Source: Deltaproteobacteria bacterium (GTDB taxonomy: Bacteria; Desulfobacterota; Desulfobacteria; Desulfobacterales; UBA11574). Taken from it: a stretch of DNA of 5,048 nt. The translations under genes were made by a program, and so were the position numbers. Position 1 is the stretch's first letter; every line of letters starts with the position of its first letter. Location of the stretch: positions 1-5,048 of the forward strand of contig JAFDCA010000616.1 in NCBI GenBank assembly GCA_019313025.1, written 5' to 3'. Below are positions 1 through 4,883 of this stretch, one piece after another. Below the pieces are notes generated by a model that worked only from the letters and a program-made list of their open reading frames with translations, searched no databases and was not told the origin of the DNA.

Positions 1-394
1 CAAGATGCCGGTTATAGTCGCTTTTGATAAAAGATTTTTCACCAAAGAGAAGTTTTGCAAATTCGTTCAAAACGCCGGGATACCTTTCATCAAAATAGGC
101 GACGGTTTTTTCGCTTAATTTTGCTTCCTGAGCAATGTGCATAAGCAATTCTCTGTCCACCACATTATAGTTGATTTTTTGGGCCAAAATATCTGCAATT
201 TCCAGAGCCCCGACACCGATTTTTCGAGAAAAAGAAATCGTTGGGAAAATCTCCGGCCTCTTTTCCTTTTTTTTCTTTTCAAGCCATTTTTTATCCAGAT
301 CACGGAAATATTTATCGGCCATTTGGGAACCGGTGGGGCGTTTTTTTTCGTACATCCCCGGTATGTATTTTATACCTCCGATTTGTACTGCCAT
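1..394 (-). CDS. Cytidylate kinase-like family protein, N-terminal part (runs off left edge)
   Basis: The reverse strand from ATG at 394-392 is open to the window edge, giving 131 codons with no stop. A strong Shine-Dalgarno (GGAGG) lies 6 nt before the start. The core reads PTISFSRKIGVGALEIADIL (residues 51-70), the family's SR-x-x-G-x-G loop standing in for a nucleotide-binding P-loop, followed by NVVDRELL (78-85), matching the (F/V)xDxxI segment of cytidylate-kinase-like proteins. Residues 1-50 form an extension with YIPGMY (10-15) and a lysine-rich stretch (about 35-46). It is a paralogue of the complete gene at 3716-4468: about 51 of 81 residues match over the core by hand count, and both contain DYNRHL. 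By that comparison roughly 120 C-terminal residues are missing outside the window. Family membership is well supported; true CMP kinase activity is not shown, and these proteins may phosphorylate or sense something else. A sigma-54 promoter lies upstream at 496-511. Confidence 0.88.
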   Translation of the reverse strand, partial: MAVQIGGIKYIPGMYEKKRPTGSQMADKYFRDLDKKWLEKKKKEKRPEIFPTISFSRKIGVGALEIADILAQKINYNVVDRELLMHIAQEAKLSEKTVAYFDERYPGVLNEFAKLLFGEKSFIKSDYNRHL

Positions 395-495
395 CGTTTA
401 CCTCCTTTTTTTAACGCATGAAGTATTTTGAGCGTTATTTATTATTTCACCATATTGGATACCAAGTGATTAACGTTTTTTTTAACATCTATTTT

Positions 496-511
496 TGCAA
501 CTACTGTGCCA
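496..511 (-). promoter_or_regulatory. Sigma-54 (-24/-12) promoter of the left kinase-like gene
   Basis: The reverse strand reads TGGCACAGTAGTTGCA, an exact match to the core consensus TGGCAC-N5-TTGCA. The -24 GG is at 510-509 and the -12 GC at 498-497, with the required 10 bp between them. Transcription would start near 485, leaving a leader of about 90 nt before the ATG at 394. It points into the kinase-like gene, and a palindromic activator-type site lies about 115 bp upstream (616-634). Confidence 0.85.
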
Positions 512-615
512 TGAAAGGAAAGAAGGAAAGTAAACTATAACTAAATGATTTAATTTCTAATATGGCTTGAAAAATAGAAAATAACTTACAAGACAGTCAA
601 AAAATCTGTCCGTTT

Positions 616-634
616 TTTTTACAAACTGTAAAAA
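616..634. promoter_or_regulatory. Palindromic activator-type site, copy 1
   Basis: TTTTTACAAACTGTAAAAA is a perfect inverted repeat with 8-bp arms around AAC. It shares its core TTTTACA-N3-TGTAAAA with sites at 931-947 and 4721-4737. Its centre (625) lies 115.5 bp upstream of the -24 GG of the minus-strand sigma-54 promoter, a typical distance for an enhancer-binding protein. The arms resemble the TACA/TGTA dyads of several regulator families, so the protein cannot be named from the site. Confidence 0.7.
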
Positions 635-830
635 GTAAAAGGTGTGGCTGCATTGGATAAATCTGTAAGTAATAGGTTTACAGGCTTCTCAAGAATCTTT
701 TGATATAACCGGTTCCAAAAATGATATTTTTGTCTTCTTCAAATCATTTTAGACACGGGTTTTACCGGTGTTTGTCGCATGGATGTAATTCCTATCATGT
801 TCTAAAATTTGAAGGTTTTTATTTTTGACC

Positions 831-895
831 GGCATTCCCTCCCGCCGCGAAGCACTTCCGAAGGGACGACCCGCCGCCTTGAAGAGCGGGGAGGC
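831..895. repeat. GC-rich, partly self-complementary island (REP/MITE-like candidate)
   Basis: About 46 of 65 bases are G or C (roughly 71%), against a surround nearer one third. Its ends pair imperfectly (CCTCCCGC at 838-845 with GCGGGGAGG at 886-894, one bulge), and CCCGCCGC occurs twice as a direct repeat (841-848 and 870-877). It has no coding support on either strand. Abrupt composition plus terminal complementarity in a non-coding gap fits a dispersed palindromic repeat or the remnant of a small non-autonomous element. No second copy is present in the window, so repetitiveness is inferred. Confidence 0.5.
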
Positions 896-930
896 TTCAC
901 AAAATAGGCAATCATAAACCCGAGCTTTCA

Positions 931-947
931 TTTTACACGTTGTAAAA
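931..947. promoter_or_regulatory. Palindromic activator-type site, copy 2
   Basis: TTTTACACGTTGTAAAA is a perfect inverted repeat with 7-bp arms and spacer CGT. Its centre (939) is 115.5 bp upstream of the -24 GG of the plus-strand promoter at 1053-1068, the same distance as copy 1 to its own promoter. The different spacer with unchanged arms indicates that the arms are what is conserved, as expected for a dimeric regulator. Confidence 0.72.
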
Positions 948-1052
948 ATATCCGACAGCCCGTTTATCAATTCTATAACAATACTTTTTTGGAATCGAGC
1001 TTAATTGATTTTATTACAATATGTTAGAATGGTTCTGGTTGTATTTTATTTC

Positions 1053-1068
1053 TGGAATAGTTATTGCT
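1053..1068 (+). promoter_or_regulatory. Sigma-54 (-24/-12) promoter of the Usp operon
   Basis: TGGAATAGTTATTGCT keeps the invariant GG (1054-1055), exactly 10 bp, then GC (1066-1067), with a good TTGCT -12 element. The -24 element deviates from TGGCAC at the CA positions, so alone this would be a modest match. Its position downstream of palindrome copy 2 at the same distance seen for the left kinase-like gene raises confidence. Transcription would begin near 1079, giving a leader of about 74 nt before the ATG at 1153. It also makes the upstream in-frame ATG at 1021 untenable as a start from this promoter. Confidence 0.68.
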
Positions 1069-1152
1069 TTCTGTTTTGTAAAGAACGTCAAACATCCAAA
1101 ACATGAATTAAGCCAGTGTATAAAAAATACGGCGGAAAAAGGAAGGCTCATC

Positions 1153-2088
1153 ATGAAAAATAAATCAAAACAAAAAATACTACTGGCATTTGACGGATCC
1201 GACCATGCTTTTCATGCCATAAATTATGTCAGCACACTTGCTCCCTTTCATAAAATGCAAATGGTTCTTTTTAATGTTTTTAGCAGCATACCTGAATCTT
1301 ATTTAGATCTTGAAAAAGACCCTCAATTCAGTCGATCCGCCCAGCAAGTCAGGGCATGGGAAATGCAGCAGAAAAAAGAGATTCAAAAATCCATGGACAA
1401 GGCAAAACAGAAGCTTCTTCATTCAGGTTTTTCTCCGGATGCCGTTTCAATAAAAATTCATAACAGAAAGGAAGGTATTGCCCGAGACATCGTCAAGGAA
1501 GCCCAGAACGGGTATAATTCGGTTATTATCGGACGACGGGGAATAGGCACCTATAAAGAGATTATTATTGGAAGTGTTGCCAAGAAAATCGTAGAAAAGG
1601 TGGCATTTCTGCCGGTTTTGATGATCGGTGAAATCCCTCCAGACAATAAATTCCTTGTAGCGATTGACAGCTCAGAAAACGCCCTTCGGGCGGTCGATTA
1701 TGTAGCAACAATGCTCGCTGGTTTCGATGTTAAAATAAACTTGTTTCATGCCATCCGGGGGGATCAGTCTATTCACTCAGGGATCGCACATCTATTTCTT
1801 CCAAAAGAGAGCTTTGAGGATGCGGAAGCCGGAGCAATGGCTGTTTTCGAAAAAGCAAAATGCCGGATGGAAGAAGCCGGTTTCACATCCGACCAAATTG
1901 GTAGCAAGTTGGTTACCGGTGTCTCCAGTCGCGCCGAGGCTATCGTTAAAGAAGCGAGGGAAGGAGATTACGGTACCATCGTTTTAGGCCGTAGAGGTTT
2001 GTCGAAGGTTCAGGAATTTTTACTGGGAAGGGTGAGTAACAAAGTCATTAACATTATCAGAAGAAGGGCGGTATGGATTGTAACTTAA
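1153..2088 (+). CDS. Tandem-domain universal stress protein (UspA family)
   Basis: A 311-residue cytoplasmic protein with two Usp (Rossmann-like) domains, about residues 1-160 and 164-311. Domain 1 opens with KILLAFDGSDHA (8-19) and carries the ATP-binding signature G-x2-G-x9-G-S exactly (G127, G130, G140, S141). Domain 2 opens with KFLVAIDSSENA (166-177) and has G279, G282 and G292, but Arg293 replaces the usual Ser/Thr. Usp proteins of this type bind ATP and modulate survival under starvation or stress; the target here is unknown. The frame is open from 1021, but the ATG at 1153 is chosen because GGAAGG precedes it, Usp homology starts at once, and the sigma-54 promoter lies inside the longer version. 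It is first of three plus-strand genes; the next starts 44 bp on. Confidence 0.93.
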   Translation: MKNKSKQKILLAFDGSDHAFHAINYVSTLAPFHKMQMVLFNVFSSIPESYLDLEKDPQFSRSAQQVRAWEMQQKKEIQKSMDKAKQKLLHSGFSPDAVSIKIHNRKEGIARDIVKEAQNGYNSVIIGRRGIGTYKEIIIGSVAKKIVEKVAFLPVLMIGEIPPDNKFLVAIDSSENALRAVDYVATMLAGFDVKINLFHAIRGDQSIHSGIAHLFLPKESFEDAEAGAMAVFEKAKCRMEEAGFTSDQIGSKLVTGVSSRAEAIVKEAREGDYGTIVLGRRGLSKVQEFLLGRVSNKVINIIRRRAVWIVT

Positions 2089-2132
2089 TCGGGTTACGTT
2101 CAGCTTAACCGTTTTACAAAAGGAGGTTTATT

Positions 2133-2615
2133 ATGACGGTGGTGAGCGATTTCAAAAAATTCGAATTTTTTAATGCATTTTCTGAAAATCAGTTGAAAGA
2201 ACTTGCAAAAGTCACGGAGCGAAAGGCCTTCAAAAAGGGTAATGAAATCTATAAAGAAGGGGATCGGGCCAATGAGATTTTCATTGTTACCAAGGGATGG
2301 GTGAGCCTTCGAAAGATCGATCCGGAAAAAGATATCGGCATTTCTTTTGAGAACAGGGGAAGAGGGGAATTATTCGGAACAGCGTGTTTTATGACACCCC
2401 AGGAATATACGTTGAATGCCATATGTATGGAAGATTCTGACGTCCTGGTGTTGAATGCCGATAAATTGTTCGATCTCTTCCAAAAAGATTATCAAATAGG
2501 ATACCTTTTTTCAAAGGAGATCGCAAAGGTGTATTTCGAGCGTTATAAAAGCGTTAAAAGGCAACTTTATGATATGGTCAAAGCCCCGGCAATTATAACT
2601 GCTCTGCCGGGATAA
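2133..2615 (+). CDS. Single-domain cyclic nucleotide-binding (CNB) fold protein without DNA-binding domain
   Basis: A 160-residue protein with an AGGAGG ribosome site 6 nt before the ATG. Residues 10-125 follow the CRP/PKA-R effector domain: FFNAFSENQLKELA helix (12-25), the KGNEIYKEGD turn (35-44), EIFIVTKGWVSL (48-59) and a phosphate-binding-cassette-like GELFG (78-82). The cassette's usual Arg (in PRTA-type motifs) is absent; the equivalent stretch reads EYTLNA (91-96), so cAMP or cGMP binding in the canonical way is doubtful. After the C-helix (about 123-147) the protein ends without a helix-turn-helix, so it is not a CRP/FNR transcription factor. It lies between the Usp and dodecin genes with short gaps, so it probably works as a sensor or partner subunit of products in this operon (inference). 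Confidence 0.85.
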   Translation: MTVVSDFKKFEFFNAFSENQLKELAKVTERKAFKKGNEIYKEGDRANEIFIVTKGWVSLRKIDPEKDIGISFENRGRGELFGTACFMTPQEYTLNAICMEDSDVLVLNADKLFDLFQKDYQIGYLFSKEIAKVYFERYKSVKRQLYDMVKAPAIITALPG

Positions 2616-2652
2616 CCGCATTTAATGGTATCGAGAATGAAGGAGAATCTTT

Positions 2653-2865
2653 ATGCAAGAGAGCACTTATAAAATCATAGAACTGGTGGGAAGCAGCAGT
2701 TCTTCTTGGGAAGATGCTGCTAAAAATGCCATAGAGACAGCGGCCAAAACGCTTAGAGGTCTCAGAATCGCCGAAATTATCAAGTTAGACCTGAAGATCG
2801 AGAATGGAAAAGTGGTTGCGTATCGCGCCAGGGTAAATCTTTCTTTCAAATATGAAGGCGAATAG
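2653..2865 (+). CDS. Dodecin family protein
   Basis: A 70-residue protein of standard dodecin length. YKIIELVGSSSSSWEDAAKN (6-25), the KTLRGLR helix end (32-38) and the strands KIENGKVVAYRARVNLSF (48-65) match the family throughout. Dodecins form hollow dodecamers that store or buffer flavins in the cytoplasm. The flavin-stacking Trp of the archaeal type (in LRWFEV) is replaced: the equivalent stretch is LRIAEI (37-42), and the Gln of the H-Y-Q strand is Arg58. This belongs to the Trp-less variety common in deltaproteobacteria as I recall it, whose ligand is less certain. An AGGAG site lies 7 nt before the ATG, and the gene starts 37 bp after the CNB gene, so it is the third cistron of the sigma-54 operon. 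Confidence 0.93.
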   Translation: MQESTYKIIELVGSSSSSWEDAAKNAIETAAKTLRGLRIAEIIKLDLKIENGKVVAYRARVNLSFKYEGE

Positions 2866-2878
2866 AACATCCGTGAGG

Positions 2879-2927
2879 GGTGGGCAACCAACAAGCAATA
2901 TGGTTTCCCAACCTATTTTTAATTCTT
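2879..2927 (+). terminator. Probable Rho-independent terminator of the Usp-CNB-dodecin operon
   Basis: Thirteen bases after the dodecin stop, GGTGGGCAACC (2879-2889) pairs with GGTTTCCCAACC (2902-2913), with one mismatch and one bulged A, around a 12-nt loop. It is followed at once by TATTTTTAATTCTT. Position and U-rich tail fit a terminator; the imperfect stem makes it moderate in strength, so some read-through into the gene at 3116 is possible. Confidence 0.5.
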
Positions 2928-3115
2928 ATACAAACCGATTGAAAAAAATACGGTTGTCGGGTTCTCTCCATTGTATGGGATAAATTCCCACCTAGGAGAT
3001 TTCCCCATAAAAAACGAAGCTTTTCCCTATAGACAAAACCGATCAAGTCGATAACAAAAGTAGAAAAGGAGCAATGAAGAAATATTTGAAAATTTCATAA
3101 AATGAGGAGGTATTC

Positions 3116-3538
3116 ATGCACCATGTTCATGTAAATCCCATAAAAAATAGAATGTATATCATATTAAAAGACGGAAATACGAGTGATGTTAAATCATACG
3201 TCAATAGAATCGAAAATGCCTGTGGAGATCTACCTTATAATTTCTCATGTGTTGTCGTCTTAGATAAAAAGAGTATCGTTCGTCAAAGTGATATTGATCT
3301 TTTTTTTAATACCGTGGATTTAATTTATGCTTATGGTGCTGATAGAATTATTCTTGTCAAAAATAACAATAACGACTTTGATTTTTTCCAAACCAATTTA
3401 TTGAATTTTAAAACCTGTTTTACGGTTGAAAATGCAATGGATATTCAGGAAGCAGAGTACCTACTTGATCAAAGACAAGATGCTATTAACTATAACCTAT
3501 ATCAAAAAGAAAATGAGGGCTCATGGCATGATCTATAA
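3116..3538 (+). CDS. Small SpoIIAA/STAS-like protein of unknown function
   Basis: A 140-residue soluble protein with a strong ribosome site (GAGGAGG, 5-6 nt before the ATG). The opening VNPIKNRMYIILKDG (6-20) and the alternation of strand and helix (FSCVVVLDKK at 43-52, ADRIILVKN at 75-83, FKTCFTVENAMDIQEAEYLLD at 98-118) resemble small STAS/SpoIIAA-like proteins that start with an N-P-x-K-N-R-(L/M)-Y-I motif and are frequent in deltaproteobacteria. I recognise the pattern, not a named family. No phosphorylatable DS(S/T)G motif of anti-sigma antagonists is visible, so that role should not be assumed. Asn, Asp, Tyr, Ile and Phe are abundant and the coding DNA is more AT-rich than the upstream operon, which may mean a separate origin. 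It starts 250 bp after dodecin, beyond a probable terminator, and I find no convincing promoter of its own. Confidence 0.75.
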   Translation: MHHVHVNPIKNRMYIILKDGNTSDVKSYVNRIENACGDLPYNFSCVVVLDKKSIVRQSDIDLFFNTVDLIYAYGADRIILVKNNNNDFDFFQTNLLNFKTCFTVENAMDIQEAEYLLDQRQDAINYNLYQKENEGSWHDL

Positions 3539-3539
3539 C

Positions 3540-3584
3540 GTTGAAAATGCGGAGCATACAAGTAGTTATGTGAGCATTTTGAAC
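3540..3584. terminator. Stem-loop just after the STAS-like gene, possible transcript end
   Basis: GTTGAAAATGC (3540-3550) pairs with GCATTTTGAAC (3574-3584) with a single G-G mismatch. A further inner CATA/TATG stem (3555-3558 with 3567-3570) follows an internal loop. It starts two bases after the stop codon, between convergent genes. No U-run follows, so it is either a transcript-stabilising 3' hairpin or a weak or factor-dependent terminator. Confidence 0.35.
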
Positions 3585-3715
3585 CGTTTCGCAGCACCGC
3601 CATAGGCACTTAGATTGTTTTTGAGATAGGTTCTGATAATCATAGCGTCGCATAAAACGGATAGCGGGAGGAAAAATAAAACAAGCTTTTTGGGTGAAGA
3701 TACAATTGATGCCGC

Positions 3716-4468
3716 TTATCTTCCGGTTCCAATCAAAAACTTTTTCCTAAAGTTTTCCTCGACAATTTCAGCAGCCCACTGCGGATCATTAATGTAATCG
3801 CAATTGATAACCAAATCAAACTCCTGGGTTGAAGCTTTCTCAAGGTGATACACTTTTTTAAAAAAATAACTCTGCTTTAAATTGAAGTCTTCCAGTTTTC
3901 TTTCGATTTCCTGCTCCTCAACGTTGAGTATCGTGGCCAACCGCTTGATCCGATACGCTTTTGAACAAACAAATCTCACAGCCATCACACGCTCACGGGG
4001 CAATACAAGATGTGTTCCCCAGCCGATAAAAATGGTAGGGCCTAAACCGGCGATTGAGCGTATCGTTGCAAACAGATGTCTGTTGTAGTCATTGTCCGGA
4101 AAAGACGATTCATTGAAAAGATCTGACAAATACTCACTCATTTTTCCTGGATAACGTTTGTCAAAAGAGGCTGCTGTTATATTACGCAATTTTATTTCAT
4201 TGGTGATATGCTCCAGTATTTGTCGATCAACGACTCGATAACCGATTTTCCTTGCCAGAATATCTGCAATTTCAACTGCTCCGACGCCGATAATTCGGGA
4301 AAAACAAATGGTGGGGAGTAATTTTATAGGATGAATATCTTCCTTTTCTATTTTTTTCTGCTCTTCGTCCCACTCTCGGATATAAAGATATGCGAGGTCG
4401 GCAGCACTTGGCTTTTTCTCAGTATAAAATCCTGGAACGTATTCAATGGTTTTCTTGGAGTCGACCAT
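3716..4468 (-). CDS. Cytidylate kinase-like family protein (complete paralogue)
   Basis: A 250-residue cytoplasmic protein; AAGGAG lies 7 nt before the ATG at 4468. It has the layout of the cytidylate-kinase-like family (Cytidylate_kin2 type): PTICFSRIIGVGAVEIADIL (52-71) as the modified nucleotide-binding loop, VVDRQIL (79-85), FIGWGTHLVLP (147-157) in place of the family's (V)GRGxxxxL segment, VRFVCSKAYRIKR (164-176) as the arginine-rich lid-like region, and FDLVINCDYIN (217-227) near the end. The first 50 residues add an extension with YVPGFY (10-15) and charged residues, also present in the partial paralogue at 1-394. The classical GxxxxGK(S/T) loop is absent, so the substrate and even kinase activity are uncertain. 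It converges on the STAS-like gene and has its own sigma-54 promoter (4530-4545) with a palindromic site farther upstream. Confidence 0.9.
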   Translation of the reverse strand: MVDSKKTIEYVPGFYTEKKPSAADLAYLYIREWDEEQKKIEKEDIHPIKLLPTICFSRIIGVGAVEIADILARKIGYRVVDRQILEHITNEIKLRNITAASFDKRYPGKMSEYLSDLFNESSFPDNDYNRHLFATIRSIAGLGPTIFIGWGTHLVLPRERVMAVRFVCSKAYRIKRLATILNVEEQEIERKLEDFNLKQSYFFKKVYHLEKASTQEFDLVINCDYINDPQWAAEIVEENFRKKFLIGTGR

Positions 4469-4529
4469 TTCAAATCTCCTTTTTTATAATTTGATGTAAT
4501 TAAATCTTGATAATTATAATTGATAGAGC

Positions 4530-4545
4530 AGCAAGAATCGTACCA
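4530..4545 (-). promoter_or_regulatory. Sigma-54 (-24/-12) promoter of the right kinase-like gene
   Basis: The reverse strand reads TGGTACGATTCTTGCT: GG at 4544-4543, exactly 10 bp, GC at 4532-4531, in a context (TGGTACG-N4-TTGCT) one base from the consensus TGGCACG-N4-TTGCW. Transcription would start near 4519, about 50 nt before the ATG at 4468. A TTTTACA-N3-TGTAAAA palindrome lies 185.5 bp upstream. Confidence 0.82.
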
Positions 4546-4720
4546 CTTTATAATTGGAGATAATACTTTTAAATAGATTGATTATATTGTATTTTTATTC
4601 ATTTAACAGAACATGGTATTTGCTTTAGAAAAAACGAAGCATATGGTAGTTTTTCGAAGAAGTAAAGGGAGTTGACCCGTACTATTGAAATATTGGAAAA
4701 ATTCGTTAAGTTATATAGCC

Positions 4721-4737
4721 TTTTACAAACTGTAAAA
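4721..4737. promoter_or_regulatory. Palindromic activator-type site, copy 3
   Basis: TTTTACAAACTGTAAAA is a perfect inverted repeat, identical in arms and spacer to the core of copy 1 (616-634). Its centre (4729) is 185.5 bp upstream of the -24 GG of the right kinase-like promoter, farther than in the other two units but within the range over which sigma-54 activators work by DNA looping. Confidence 0.68.
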
Positions 4738-4830
4738 AAAACCGACATCAAAGACCATGGATATGAATGATGAAATATTTGGTTCGAAGATAATTTTTCA
4801 TATTATTAGCGGTTAAAAAAATGACATAAG

Positions 4831-4883
4831 AATTAACATTTTTTCAGAAAAAAGAATCCACTCCAAAGGTGTAAATGTTAATT
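4831..4883. repeat. Eleven-bp perfect inverted repeat
   Basis: AATTAACATTT (4831-4841) and AAATGTTAATT (4873-4883) are exact reverse complements separated by 31 bp. The AT-rich stem has no U-run after it, so it is not an evident terminator. It could be a paired operator for a gene beyond the right edge, or chance in AT-rich DNA. Confidence 0.4.

Larger units (their letters stand above)
395..1152. other. Intergenic regulatory region without genes
   Basis: About 760 bp separate two divergent transcription units. I see no credible coding sequence: the longest minus-strand frame (749-970) runs through a GC-rich repeat-like island and has no ribosome binding site. The region holds a sigma-54 promoter in each direction (496-511 minus, 1053-1068 plus), two copies of the palindrome TTTTACA-N3-TGTAAAA (616-634, 931-947), and the GC-rich island at 831-895. 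Apart from the island the DNA is strongly AT-rich. A further inverted repeat, CTGTAA-N9-TTACAG, lies at 663-683, with half-sites facing the opposite way from the palindromes. Confidence 0.7.

Noticed and set aside
137..431. Plus-strand frames opposite the left kinase-like gene
   Set aside because: They are antisense to a well-supported coding sequence with its own promoter and ribosome site, and give low-complexity Phe-rich products.
592..620. GACAG/CTGTC hairpin followed by a T-run, looking like a terminator
   Set aside because: The stem is only 5 bp and no plus-strand gene precedes it; the T-run is the left arm of palindrome copy 1.
749..970. Minus-strand 73-codon frame
   Set aside because: It runs through the GC-rich island and palindrome copy 2, has no ribosome binding site and resembles no protein family; the central residues are a by-product of the repeat-like DNA.
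1021..1152. N-terminal membrane-anchor extension of Usp
   Set aside because: There is no ribosome site at 1021, the hydrophobic run is what T-rich non-coding DNA yields, and the operon promoter lies inside it.
2112..2118. TTTTACA in the Usp-CNB gap
   Set aside because: Only one half-site is present; the matching TGTAAAA arm is missing and the ribosome site follows directly.
2882..2897. GG-N10-GC spacing resembling a sigma-54 promoter for the STAS-like gene
   Set aside because: The flanks are poor (AAGCA instead of TTGCA) and it overlaps the terminator stem; no palindrome lies upstream.
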